Shown here piece by piece: positions 7,583 through 15,826 of a DNA stretch of 36,010 bases. Numbering within the stretch: position 1 is the first letter of the stretch; every line of letters starts with the position of its first letter. A model generated the notes under the pieces. That model worked only from the letters and a program-made list of their open reading frames with translations. It was not told the DNA's origin and did no database searches. Both the position numbers and the translations under genes were made by a program. The stretch is from JAJFFW01 sp038531315 (GTDB lineage Bacteria > Pseudomonadota > Alphaproteobacteria > Caulobacterales > Parvularculaceae): contig JBCBBT010000034.1 of the NCBI GenBank assembly GCA_038531315.1, positions 1-36,010 on the forward strand, written 5' to 3'.

Positions 7583-7819
7583 ATGTCTGATCTTGCCGAA
7601 CGCGTTAAAAAAATCGTCGTTGAACATCTCGACGTGGATCCGGCGAAAGTGGAGCCGAAAGCAAGCTTCATCGATGATCTGGGCGCTGACAGTCTCGACA
7701 TTGTCGAGCTGGTGATGGCTTTTGAAGAAGAATTCGACGTTGAGATTCCCGATGACGCCGCTGAGACGATCCAGACCGTTGGCGACGCCATCAAATTTAT
7801 CGAAGAACAAAAGGCCTAA
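7583..7819 (+). CDS. acpP: Acyl carrier protein
   Basis: AcpP carries growing acyl chains on a phosphopantetheine arm. The 78-residue acidic protein has the attachment serine in GADSLDIVEL (Ser37) and the usual length and four-helix pattern. The ribosome site GAGGAG (7571-7576) is strong and 6 bases from the ATG. A 219-base spacer before it and a clear terminator after it (7858-7885) suggest an abundant, separately controlled transcript, as expected for this highly expressed protein. Confidence 0.98.
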   Translation: MSDLAERVKKIVVEHLDVDPAKVEPKASFIDDLGADSLDIVELVMAFEEEFDVEIPDDAAETIQTVGDAIKFIEEQKA

Positions 7820-7857
7820 CGGCCTTAACGAGGCCGCGTTGAATGATGCGGTCGCGG

Positions 7858-7885
7858 GAGCGCTGATGGTTCGGCGCTCTTTTTT
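7858..7885 (+). terminator. Intrinsic terminator after acpP
   Basis: GAGCGCTGA (7858-7866) pairs with TCGGCGCTC (7871-7879), including one G-T pair, across a TGGT tetraloop, and is followed by six T (7880-7885). It lies 39 bases after acpP and before fabF, so fabF transcripts need read-through or a promoter in the repeat-bearing spacer that follows. Confidence 0.85.
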
Positions 7886-7952
7886 CTGAGAGGCGGCGCC
7901 GCTGCGCGCCCTTCTTTCTGACAGGCGGCGCCAGTTTCCGACCGGCGGCGCC
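7883..7952 (+). repeat. Three 18-bp direct repeats upstream of fabF
   Basis: Copies start at 7883, 7915 and 7935 and share the pattern TTTCYGASMGGCGGCGCC; they differ from one another at only a few positions. Spacings are 32 and 20 bases. Each ends in the palindrome GGCGCC. The set fills the space between the acpP terminator and the fabF ribosome site. It could be a cluster of operator sites or a local duplication; the sequence alone does not tell. Confidence 0.8.
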
Positions 7953-7977
7953 AGGCGCCAAACCGGGAGTAGGGCAT

Positions 7978-9246
7978 ATGAGACGCGCTGTCGTCACAGG
8001 TCTCGGCCTGGTCACGCCGCTCGGCGGCGATGTTGAAACTTCCTGGTCAAATCTGATCGCTGCGAAATCAGGCGCCGGTCCGATCACCCGTTTTGAGCCC
8101 GGCGATATTCCCTGTCGCATCGCCTGCGAGGTGAAGCGCAAAAAAGACGGCTTTGAAAACGGTTTCGATGCGGATCGTTTCATCAGTCCAAAAGAACAGC
8201 GCCGGATGGATGATTTCATTCTCTACGGCGTATGTGCGGCGCTGATGGCGTTTGAAAACGCTGGCATTGAACTCGGCGACGAGGAAGAGCGCTACCGCGC
8301 CGGGATTTCGATGGGCGCGGGCGTCGGCGGTTTGCCGGGCATCGAACAGTCGGTCCTGATTTGTCATGAGCGCGGCCCGCGCAAGGTGTCGCCATTTTTT
8401 ATCACAAGCTGTCTGATCAATCTGATTTCCGGTCAGGTCTCGATCAAGCTCGGCCTGAAGGGGCCGAACCACGCCGTCGTCACGGCATGCTCGACGGGCG
8501 CCCATTCGATTGGCGATGCGGCCCGCATGGTCATGTTGGGCGACGCGGACGTGATGATCGCGGGCGGCGCGGAAGCCGCCATCTGTCCAACCGGGATTGC
8601 GGGGTTCGCCGCGTGCAAGGCGCTGTCGACGGGTTTCAACGAGACGCCGGAAAAAGCCTCTCGGCCCTATGATGCGGCGCGCGACGGTTTCGTCATGGGC
8701 GAAGGCGCGGGCGCTGTCGTTATCGAGGAATATGAGCGCGCCAAGGCGCGCGGCGCGACGATCTATGGCGAGATTGTCGGTTATGGTCTTTCCGGCGACG
8801 CCCATCACGTGACGGCGCCGGCCGAAGACGGCGACGGCGGCTATCGCTCCATGAAAATGGCGCTGGAGCGCGCCGCGCTGTCGCCAGGCGATATCGATTA
8901 TGTCAACGCGCACGGCACCTCGACGCCGCTCGGCGATGAAATCGAGTTGCGCGCGGTCGAGCGCATTTTCGGCGATGCGGCGAGCGAGATTGTGATGTCG
9001 TCGACCAAGTCGGCGGTCGGGCATCTTCTCGGCGCAGCGGGTGCGGTGGAGGCGATCTTCTGCCTCCTCGCCATGCGGGACAATATCGCGCCGCCGACGC
9101 TCAATCTCGATAACCCGTCGGTTGAAACGCCGATCAATCTTGCGCCGCACAAGGCGATTGAAAAGCCGATCAACGCCGTCCTGTCGAATTCGTTCGGGTT
9201 TGGCGGCACCAACGCAAGTCTGGTGATGCGGCGCGTTGAGGGTTAG
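7978..9246 (+). CDS. fabF: 3-oxoacyl-ACP synthase II FabF
   Basis: FabF condenses malonyl-ACP with acyl-ACP, the elongation step. The 422-residue thiolase-fold protein has the Cys-His-His triad: Cys171 in VVTACSTGAHS, His312 in NAHGTSTPLGD and His349 in SAVGHLLGAAG, with Lys344 nearby. The C-terminal NSFGFGGTNASLV is complete. GGGAG (7965-7969) lies 8 bases before the ATG. It is set apart from acpP by a terminator and three repeats, and leads directly into mltG (37-base gap). Confidence 0.97.
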   Translation: MRRAVVTGLGLVTPLGGDVETSWSNLIAAKSGAGPITRFEPGDIPCRIACEVKRKKDGFENGFDADRFISPKEQRRMDDFILYGVCAALMAFENAGIELGDEEERYRAGISMGAGVGGLPGIEQSVLICHERGPRKVSPFFITSCLINLISGQVSIKLGLKGPNHAVVTACSTGAHSIGDAARMVMLGDADVMIAGGAEAAICPTGIAGFAACKALSTGFNETPEKASRPYDAARDGFVMGEGAGAVVIEEYERAKARGATIYGEIVGYGLSGDAHHVTAPAEDGDGGYRSMKMALERAALSPGDIDYVNAHGTSTPLGDEIELRAVERIFGDAASEIVMSSTKSAVGHLLGAAGAVEAIFCLLAMRDNIAPPTLNLDNPSVETPINLAPHKAIEKPINAVLSNSFGFGGTNASLVMRRVEG

Positions 9247-9283
9247 ACTCCCGATTCATTGTCGGTACGGAGGGAACCCTTTG

Positions 9284-10348
9284 ATGAATTCGAAGGCGGC
9301 GACGGGGACGTCGCCCGGCGAGGCGGAAGCGGCCAGAAACCGGGCGAGAACGGCGCAGCGCGGCGGCGCGTTGAAATCATTTATTCTGTCGGTCGTGTTG
9401 ATCGGCCTGTTGACGGTCGGCGCGCTCGCCGCCGGCGGCTACGTCGCCTATCGCGAAGCGGTCAAGCCGGGGCCGCTGGCGGCGGACACGGTCGTCGCGC
9501 TGGAACAGGGCATGAATGTTAGCCAGATCGCCGACGCGCTCGGCGACGCAAAAGCGGTCCGCCATCCGGACCTCTTCCGCGCTGCGGTCCGTTTCCGCCG
9601 TGTACAGAGCGCGCTCAAGGCCGGCGAATATTTAATCCCCGCCGGCGCCAGCGTCATGGAGATCATCGACCGGCTGGTCGAAGGCAAGAGCATTCTTCAT
9701 TATTTCACGGCGCCTGAAGGACTGACGACGGCGCAGATCATCCGGCTTCTCGACGCTGAAGAACGTCTCGCGGGCGGGGTCACGATTAATGCGCCGGAAG
9801 GCGGGCTCTTACCGGAGACCTATGCGCTGACCCGCGGCGACACGCGCGATCAGATGATCCGCCGCATGATGAAAGCCCAAGCCGACCTGCTCGATGAATT
9901 GTGGGATGAGCGGGCGACGGAATTGCCGTTCTCAACGCGCGAGGAGGCGATCATTCTCGCGTCTATCGTTGAAAAAGAAACAGGCGTCGCGGCCGAGCGC
10001 GCCCGCATCGCCGGCGTTTTTGTCAACCGACTGAAGCGCGGCATGCGCCTTGAGTCCGATCCGACGATTATCTACGGCCTCACCGAAGGCGAGCCGCTGG
10101 GCAGGGGGCTGCGCGTTAGCGAGCTGAAGAAAAAAACGCCTTACAACACCTATCAAATCGACGGCTTGCCGCCGACGCCGATCGCCAATCCGGGGCGCGA
10201 TGCGATTGCGGCCGTATTAAACCCGGCGCAGACGGATGAAATCTTTTTCGTCGCCGACGGGACAGGCGGGCACAAATTTGCGTCGAGCCTGCGCGAGCAC
10301 AATCGCAACGTTGCCGAATGGCGGCGGATCGAGCGGGAGCGGCGCTGA
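9284..10348 (+). CDS. mltG: Endolytic murein transglycosylase MltG
   Basis: MltG is an inner-membrane enzyme that cleaves nascent peptidoglycan strands. The 354-residue product has a short cytoplasmic tail, one membrane helix (about 31-56) and the YceG/MltG domain with the catalytic Glu230 in ASIVEKETG and the conserved ESDPTIIYGL. The ATG at 9284 is preferred to an upstream frame start because GGAGGG (9269-9274) lies 9 bases before it. The stop overlaps the yicC start by one base (TGATG), indicating coupled translation. The order fabF-mltG-yicC-gmk is common in alphaproteobacteria. Confidence 0.95.
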   Translation: MNSKAATGTSPGEAEAARNRARTAQRGGALKSFILSVVLIGLLTVGALAAGGYVAYREAVKPGPLAADTVVALEQGMNVSQIADALGDAKAVRHPDLFRAAVRFRRVQSALKAGEYLIPAGASVMEIIDRLVEGKSILHYFTAPEGLTTAQIIRLLDAEERLAGGVTINAPEGGLLPETYALTRGDTRDQMIRRMMKAQADLLDELWDERATELPFSTREEAIILASIVEKETGVAAERARIAGVFVNRLKRGMRLESDPTIIYGLTEGEPLGRGLRVSELKKKTPYNTYQIDGLPPTPIANPGRDAIAAVLNPAQTDEIFFVADGTGGHKFASSLREHNRNVAEWRRIERERR

Positions 10349-11262
10349 TGGCGCGGGCGAAAGGCGCAGACGGCGTTTCATCGATGACCGGCTTTGGTCG
10401 CGCAGACGGCGCGGCGGCGGGTCTGCGCTGGGCATGGGAAATCAAAAGCGTCAATGGGCGGGGGCTGGAGCCGCGCTTCCGTCTTTATTCGGGGTTCGAT
10501 CACCTTGAGCCGCGCTTGCGCAAGCTCCTCGGCGGGGCGATTGCGCGCGGATCCGTCAATGTTTCGCTGACGATGGAAAAGGCCTACGGGGCGGCGGCGC
10601 TTGAGATCAATGAAGACGCGCTCGCAGCGGCCATCGCGGCGGTTGGCGATATTCAGCGCAAAATCGACGCAGACAAGCCGCGCCCCGAAGCGATCCTCGC
10701 CCTGCGCGGCGTTATCGATGACGGCCGCGATCAGGTGCGCTCGCCCGAAGAACGCGCCGAGATCGACGAGGCGATATGCGCGTCCTTCACTGAAGCGGTT
10801 GCGGCGCTGGCGGCGGCGCGGCGCGAGGAAGGCGCGGCGATGGCGAGCGCGCTCGCCGCCCATGTCGGCGAGATCGAACGCCTGACGCGCGCGGCCCGCG
10901 AAGATGCGGCGAGCGGCCCGGAAGCAATCCGCACCCGAATAAAAGAACAGCTGCGCGATCTTCTGGACGGCGAAAGCGTTGACGCGTCGAGCGACCGATT
11001 GGAACAGGAGATTGCGCTCCTGGCGGTCAAAGCCGACATCCGCGAAGAGATCGACCGTCTTGACGCCCATGTGGCCTCGGCGCGCGAGCTTCTCGCGGCG
11101 CGCGGCCCGATTGGGCGCAAGTTCGATTTCCTGACGCAGGAATTCAACCGCGAAGCCAACACGTTATGCGCCAAGGCGGCGACCTCGACCCTGAAACAGA
11201 TTGGCCTGGCGTTAAAAGCGGTGATCGATCAATTGCGTGAACAGGTTCAAAATGTCGAATGA
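10348..11262 (+). CDS. yicC: YicC/YloC-family protein (putative endoribonuclease)
   Basis: The 304-residue product has the N-terminal YicC motif SSMTGFGRADG (11-21) with IKSVNGRGLEPRFRL, and the C-terminal DUF1732 block GPIGRKFDFLTQEFNREANTL followed by an invariant-looking helix. E. coli YicC is reported to act as an endoribonuclease; in this organism the role is inferred. The ATG at 10348 overlaps the mltG stop and has GGGAG 8 bases upstream. It precedes gmk by 27 bases; the yicC-gmk pairing is widely conserved. Confidence 0.93.
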   Translation: MARAKGADGVSSMTGFGRADGAAAGLRWAWEIKSVNGRGLEPRFRLYSGFDHLEPRLRKLLGGAIARGSVNVSLTMEKAYGAAALEINEDALAAAIAAVGDIQRKIDADKPRPEAILALRGVIDDGRDQVRSPEERAEIDEAICASFTEAVAALAAARREEGAAMASALAAHVGEIERLTRAAREDAASGPEAIRTRIKEQLRDLLDGESVDASSDRLEQEIALLAVKADIREEIDRLDAHVASARELLAARGPIGRKFDFLTQEFNREANTLCAKAATSTLKQIGLALKAVIDQLREQVQNVE

Positions 11263-11289
11263 AGGTATGACCTTCGGAAGGCTGGGCTG

Positions 11290-11969
11290 ATGTCCGGTTC
11301 TGACGCGACCGCCGCCGGCGACGCCGCGCCGATTGCGCGCCGGGGCCTGATGCTGATCCTGTCGAGCCCGTCCGGCGCCGGCAAGACAACGCTCGCAAAC
11401 CGGCTTTTGAAAAGCGATGATGCGTTGACACTATCGATCTCGGCGACGACCCGCCAGCGCCGCCCCGGAGAAGCGCACGGACACGATTATTTCTTTGTTT
11501 CCGAAGATGAATTCATTCGTATGCGCGATAACAATGAATTCCTCGAATGGGCGAATGTGTTCGGCAATTNNNNNNNNNNGGCAATTTTTACGCGACGCCG
11601 CGCGCCGCTGTTGAAGAGACGTTGCGGTCGGGCCGCGACGTCCTCTTCGATATCGACTGGCAAGGCGCCCAGCAGCTTGACGCCGTCGCCGGCGAGGATG
11701 TGGTGAAGGTGTTCATCCTGCCGCCCTCGCGCGCAGAGCTTGAACGGCGCCTGCGCCAGCGCGCACAGGATCCCGAGGACGTCGTTCAAAAACGCATGGA
11801 AAAAGCCGATGCGGAAATTTCGCACTGGGCGGAATACGATTATGTGATCGTCAATCACAATCTCGATGCGTCGGAAAACCTTATCCGGTCTATTCTGCAT
11901 GCGGAGCGCCTGAAACGCCGCCGCCAGATCGGTCTTTCCGGCTTTGTCAAAGAGATGATCGACACCTGA
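11290..11969 (+). CDS. gmk: Guanylate kinase, interrupted by a 10-N assembly gap
   Basis: Gmk phosphorylates GMP/dGMP to the diphosphates. The first part has the P-loop SSPSGAGKTTLANRLL, then the GMP-binding SISATTRQRRPGEAHGHDYFF. After EWANVFGN come ten N (11570-11579), then GNFYATPRAAVEETL in another frame, DVLFDIDWQGAQQL and the normal C-terminus. The seven bases before the gap (11563-11569, GGCAATT) recur right after it (11580-11586). Merging these copies removes 17 bases, restores the frame and gives VFGNFYATPR, exactly the family pattern, for a 220-residue protein of normal length. The gene is therefore almost surely intact and the break is an assembly artefact. Confidence 0.95.
11570..11579. 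other. Assembly gap (10 N)
   Basis: Ten undetermined bases lie inside gmk. The flanks share the 7-base sequence GGCAATT, so the gap probably joins two contig ends that in fact overlap; the true gap length is likely negative (an overlap), not ten. Confidence 0.95.
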
Positions 11970-12012
11970 CCACGCTTTCAACGCGCCGGCGCCCGTGCGG
12001 GTCGTTCGCCTG

Positions 12013-14589
12013 TTAATCGACGATGACGGTGCTTTCCGCGCGTTCGCGGCGGATTGCGGCCTTGTAGGCCTCACGTCTGCGCCAGGCGCGTTTCCAACTG
12101 CGCGGCCAGAAATGGGTCGGCCATTTCGGCAGCTGGTATTTCCGCATCAGGAAGTTTTTCTTGCGCCTGCGACGCGGCGCCAGCGCTTCAGACGCACCTT
12201 GAATATCATCGTCAATATCATCGTTCGGCGCATCGGTAACGTCGAGCGCGTTTTCCAGCATGCCCGCCTCGATATCGAGCGCTTCATCAAGATCGTTGAG
12301 CGCTTCCGGCGCAAGATCAAGGTCTTGAGCAGGCTCTTCGTCGATTGCGGGACGCGCGGCGTTTTGCGCCGGCGCGCCGACGACGTCAGCGGGGTCTGCG
12401 ATAACGACGCCGCCTTGCGGCGCCTTGGCGGTCAGCGCATCGCCGAAGTCATTCATTTTTGCCGCCGGACGCATCGGCGCGGCCCCGGGGGGCGATGGCG
12501 CTGGCGTCGGCGCCGCAGACGCGGCGCGGACCGAGACCACATTGAGCGCCCGCGCCGGCAGCGCCCCGAGGCTCAGCCGCGCCGTTGCCGGCGCGCCGTC
12601 GCTCGCCTTATCACGGTCCGCTAGATCGATTTCTTCTTTGTCGCTTTCTTCGGTGTCGCTGCTTGCGGCGTCACTTCCCGCCGTATTCGCGTCCGCGCTT
12701 GCCGCCATTGCGACCGCCCCTTGGGCTTCTGTTTGATCCGGCGCCGGTGTTTCTTGCGGCTCGTCTACCTCAGCGCTCGCAGTCGCCGGTGAGGCGTCAA
12801 TTTCCGGCGCATCGGTTCCTGGCGCATCGGTTCCTGGCGCATCGGTTCCTGGCGCATCGTCGCTGACGTCAGAGGCGGCGACCTGTTCTTGTTTATCGGC
12901 GGCGTCCTGAGGAGAGTCGCGTTCAGCATCCTCTTGCGCGCCGGATTGCGTTTCTCCTTGTGCGTCGCCTTGTGTGTCGTCTTGTGTTTCGTCTTGCGCG
13001 CCGTCCGAGGCGGTGTCTTCCGTATCGGCGTTCTGCGCAGCCGATGCGCCAGCGTCGAATTCCGCATCTGCATCTGTATTTGCATCTGCGCCCACATCTG
13101 CGACGCTCGGCGCGGGTTCTGCGCCCGTCGTTTGTTCTTTGGGCTGATGATCATCGGCAAGGTCTGTTGCCCCCGGCGTCGCCGCCGTATCGCCTGTGGC
13201 CGCCGCATCAGCCGTCGCTGCTTTACCGTCCGTCGCTTCGGGGGGGAACTCTTCAGTCAGGCGAGCCTGAAGATCGCGGGCGTCGATCTCCGGATCGCTC
13301 GCCGGTGCGATTGATAGATCGGCGCTGTCCGCCGGCGTTTCTTTTTCCGGCGCTTCCGCATCGCCGCGCAGCGTCGCCACCGGTTTGTAGCGCGGCTGCG
13401 TTTTCTGCGACGCCTTCTGGCGCGCCCTTGCGATGGCGGCGGCGCGCCGCTTGTTTTCGGAGACCTCAGTAATATCGACCGGTCCTGTTTGCGCCCCGCC
13501 AGCGGCTTCATTGTCGGCGATGCGCGCGGCCAGTCTTTCAATCAGACCGTCTGGCAGACCGTCTGGCGCATCGGCGGCCGGCGGGCGTCGTCTGGCTTTC
13601 CTGGCGGGCGCGCGTTTCGGTGTTTGCGCGGCAGCCTTTGTCTCGGGCGCAGCGCCGCCGTTTGACGCCGATTGCTCCGCAGGCGGCGTTTCCGCTGACG
13701 GCTGGTCGCCTGAAGGCGCCGCAGCGTCGGTGCGCGCCGCCGTCACGGAGGTGCGGAACATCGCGTTCAAATCCTCGCGCGCAAGCGGCGGCAGCTCAAG
13801 AAGATCGCGAACAGTATTCACCTGCGAGGGTTTGAAGTCCTCAAGCGCGCCGACGCGGCCCAGATGATTGCCTTGCGCCGCGGCGAAACCAATGCTGCGC
13901 AGAGCCGATAGCGACGCCTGATCCTCAACGCCCACCGCCGTGATCACAGCGTTTGCCTCTTCGGCAAGTTCAAGAAGCTCTGAGATCGCGCTGAGGCCCG
14001 GCCCGCGCACCGTGCGGGCGAAGCGCAAAATGGCGGCCCCGCCGGTTTTGATTTCGTCGAATGGGAACGGATCAAGCTTGCGCAGGAGCTCATTGGTGCG
14101 TCCGCGCACTTCAATGGCGAGCCGCGCGCCGGTCTCGGCGAGGCGCGCGAAATTTTCAGAGGCTTGCGCCACGTCCTGATCGACAGGCGGCATCGGACAT
14201 TCCAGCGTGATCAGATCGGCCGGAAATTTGTGTTCGCGCAGCAATACCGAAAAATGCGAGACGAAGGATGGATCGCCGAGATCGCTCAGCGCCAGATTGA
14301 TCGAAAATCCCGGCGGATAAGGTCCGCGCCACTCATTGTACCGCGCCAGCGCTTCCCCGAGCACATAGCGGGTCAGCTCGCTCATGCGGCCTTGCGATTC
14401 AAAAAACGAGATAAAAGCGCCCGGCGGCAACACCCCGAGCGAGGCGTGGCGCCAGCGCACAAACGTCTCGACGCGGGCGAGCGCGCCATTGCTGAGGTCG
14501 AAAATTGGTTGAAAAAGCACCTCGAAGTCATTGCTTTTCAACGCATTATCGATGTCAACGTTGGAGAGCCGGACGGCCTGCGCGCTCAT
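12013..14589 (-). CDS. Degenerate EAL-domain protein with a long low-complexity linker
   Basis: The 858-residue product starts with an EAL-like domain (about 10-250), from FQPIFDLSNG through a final QGNHLGR. Normal EAL enzymes hydrolyse cyclic di-GMP, but key sites are changed: ExL is ETF (Glu41 kept), the second Glu of the LEITE-type motif is lost (LECPMPP), the DDFGTG loop is EVRGRT (160-165), and EGVE is VGVE. Asn98, Lys181 and Gln239 remain. Catalysis is unlikely; binding or scaffolding is possible. About 500 residues of Ala/Asp/Glu/Thr/Pro-rich sequence follow, then a basic, Trp-rich end (KKNFLMRKYQLPKWPTHFWP...) that looks conserved. The ATG at 14589 is chosen over 14610 because AAGGGA lies 7-8 bases upstream. 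Confidence 0.85.
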   Translation of the reverse strand: MSAQAVRLSNVDIDNALKSNDFEVLFQPIFDLSNGALARVETFVRWRHASLGVLPPGAFISFFESQGRMSELTRYVLGEALARYNEWRGPYPPGFSINLALSDLGDPSFVSHFSVLLREHKFPADLITLECPMPPVDQDVAQASENFARLAETGARLAIEVRGRTNELLRKLDPFPFDEIKTGGAAILRFARTVRGPGLSAISELLELAEEANAVITAVGVEDQASLSALRSIGFAAAQGNHLGRVGALEDFKPSQVNTVRDLLELPPLAREDLNAMFRTSVTAARTDAAAPSGDQPSAETPPAEQSASNGGAAPETKAAAQTPKRAPARKARRRPPAADAPDGLPDGLIERLAARIADNEAAGGAQTGPVDITEVSENKRRAAAIARARQKASQKTQPRYKPVATLRGDAEAPEKETPADSADLSIAPASDPEIDARDLQARLTEEFPPEATDGKAATADAAATGDTAATPGATDLADDHQPKEQTTGAEPAPSVADVGADANTDADAEFDAGASAAQNADTEDTASDGAQDETQDDTQGDAQGETQSGAQEDAERDSPQDAADKQEQVAASDVSDDAPGTDAPGTDAPGTDAPEIDASPATASAEVDEPQETPAPDQTEAQGAVAMAASADANTAGSDAASSDTEESDKEEIDLADRDKASDGAPATARLSLGALPARALNVVSVRAASAAPTPAPSPPGAAPMRPAAKMNDFGDALTAKAPQGGVVIADPADVVGAPAQNAARPAIDEEPAQDLDLAPEALNDLDEALDIEAGMLENALDVTDAPNDDIDDDIQGASEALAPRRRRKKNFLMRKYQLPKWPTHFWPRSWKRAWRRREAYKAAIRRERAESTVIVD
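12806..12859. repeat. 15-bp tandem repeat within the EAL-protein gene
   Basis: The unit GGCGCATCGGTTCCT occurs three times without change (12806-12850), then a 9-base partial copy. On the minus strand it encodes repeated GTDAP. It lies in the disordered linker and keeps the frame, so copy number could vary between strains without breaking the gene. Confidence 0.9.
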
Positions 14590-14762
14590 CTTTTTGTCCC
14601 TTATCGTCATGCCGGCGCCGTAAAGCGCAAATCATGACGAGCTTGTCTTAATGCTCGCTAAACGCGCAGGACAGCGGCGAGGCCGACCATGCATACGGGC
14701 GGCCTCAGTCATGCTGCGATTCATTGCGCGGCGTAAAGCGAAAGGCCAGAGGCTAGGCATAG

Positions 14763-14798
14763 GCGGGGCCATAAGCCGGGCCTTAAGCGGGGCCAAAA
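14763..14798. repeat. 12-bp tandem repeats between nadK and the EAL gene
   Basis: Three consecutive 12-base units of the form GCSGGGCCWWAA (14763-14774, 14775-14786, 14787-14798) are followed by a degenerate fourth unit in a G-run (14799-14812). The 228-base gap shows no gene. The repeats lie just downstream of the nadK stop; a role in RNA 3' structure is possible but unproven. Confidence 0.75.
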
Positions 14799-14817
14799 GC
14801 GGGGGGGCCATGACATC

Positions 14818-15585
14818 TCAGTAATCAAATTGCTCGCGCAGGATACGCTCTTCAAGGGACTGCCCGCGATCAAACAGCAGCGTGATCGAGATCGACCGGT
14901 CTTCGCGGGCCTCAACCTTGACGACGTCGCGCACCTCCTGATTGTCGGCGACGGCGGAAATCGGCCGGATTTCCGGCTCCAGCGCTTCCAGCGTCACCAC
15001 GGCCTCGTGGGAGAGGAGCGCGCCTTTCCAGCGGCGCGGCCGGAATGCGCTGATCGGCGTCAGGGCCAGCATATGCGCATCGATCGGCAGGATCGGGCCG
15101 TGGGCGGAAAGGTTATAGGCGGTCGATCCCGCCGGCGTCGCCAGCAAAACGCCGTCGCAGGTCAGCGATTCCATCCGCACCCTGCCGTTCACCGAAATGC
15201 GGATCTTGGCGCTCTGGCGGGTCTCGCGAAACATCGAGATTTCGTTGATCGCATGTTCGGTGACAACCGCGCCGCTCACGGTCGTCGCCTTCATTACCAA
15301 GGGATGAATGACCGCGGGTTCGGCGTCCTGAACGCGCTGTTCGAACCACGCGATGTCGGGCGTATTCATCAGGAAACCGACCGTGCCGCGATTAACGCCG
15401 TAAATCGGTTTGTTGACGGTCATGTAATTGCGCATCGTCTCCAGCATGAAACCGTCGCCGCCGACCGCAATGATCACATCGGCGTCCTCAACGGGCGTGT
15501 CGCCATAGCACTTGCGCAAGGCGGCGGCTGTTTCGAGCGCGCCTTCCTTGGGGCTGGAAAAAAAAGCGTACTTTCGCTTCGCCAT
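14818..15585 (-). CDS. nadK: NAD kinase
   Basis: NadK makes NADP from NAD and ATP (or polyphosphate), supplying NADPH for steps such as FabG. The 255-residue protein has the GGDG motif (42-45, with Asp44) inside VIIAVGGDGFMLETM, the YGVNRGTVGFLMN loop, HAINEISMFR and TPAGSTAYNLSAHGPI, the last being a nucleotide-site signature. Length is that of the short alphaproteobacterial form. The ATG at 15585 is the only usable start: the frame is open upstream to 15699 but contains no ATG, GTG or TTG. A GGCGAG-like weak ribosome site precedes it. Divergent from egtB. Confidence 0.94.
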   Translation of the reverse strand: MAKRKYAFFSSPKEGALETAAALRKCYGDTPVEDADVIIAVGGDGFMLETMRNYMTVNKPIYGVNRGTVGFLMNTPDIAWFEQRVQDAEPAVIHPLVMKATTVSGAVVTEHAINEISMFRETRQSAKIRISVNGRVRMESLTCDGVLLATPAGSTAYNLSAHGPILPIDAHMLALTPISAFRPRRWKGALLSHEAVVTLEALEPEIRPISAVADNQEVRDVVKVEAREDRSISITLLFDRGQSLEERILREQFDY

Positions 15586-15616
15586 AACGTTGATCTCGCC
15601 CGCGCCAATTCTGGTC

Positions 15617-15661
15617 GCTCTTGTCGTGACTGCTCTTGTCCTGACCGCATTTGTCTTGACC
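15617..15661. repeat. Three 15-bp tandem repeats in the nadK-egtB spacer
   Basis: Units at 15617-15631, 15632-15646 and 15647-15661 follow the pattern GCWYTTGTCNTGACY. They lie 32 bases before the nadK ATG, in a 241-base divergent spacer whose other half (15670-15720) is AT-richer and likely carries promoter elements, though I cannot assign hexamers. The repeats may be binding sites or simple slippage products. Confidence 0.75.
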
Positions 15662-15826
15662 GCACCCTTTGAGGTTACGATGCATACTATTAAGATAGGT
15701 TATCGACAGGCGATTGTAGAGGGGCGCGCGCAGCCTTAAAATAGCGCTGGAACGCCGGCGTCGTCGCCTGAAGATGTCGGGAAAAGCGGCGGGCCGCCGG
15801 TCGCGGCGCCGCGCGCTGAGGAGTAT

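Noticed and set aside
8068..9150. Long minus-strand frame (360 residues) opposite fabF
   Set aside because: Same reason: full overlap with a strongly supported gene, no motif, Arg/His-rich composition.
11547..11969. Separate gene or pseudogene for the second half of gmk
   Set aside because: Explained by the 10-N gap and the duplicated 7-base flank; merging restores one intact frame.
12806..12859. CRISPR-like array in the EAL gene
   Set aside because: Repeats are contiguous, in frame and encode a low-complexity linker.
15617..15661. CRISPR-like array in the nadK-egtB spacer
   Set aside because: The units are contiguous 15-mers without spacers, and there are no cas genes in the window.
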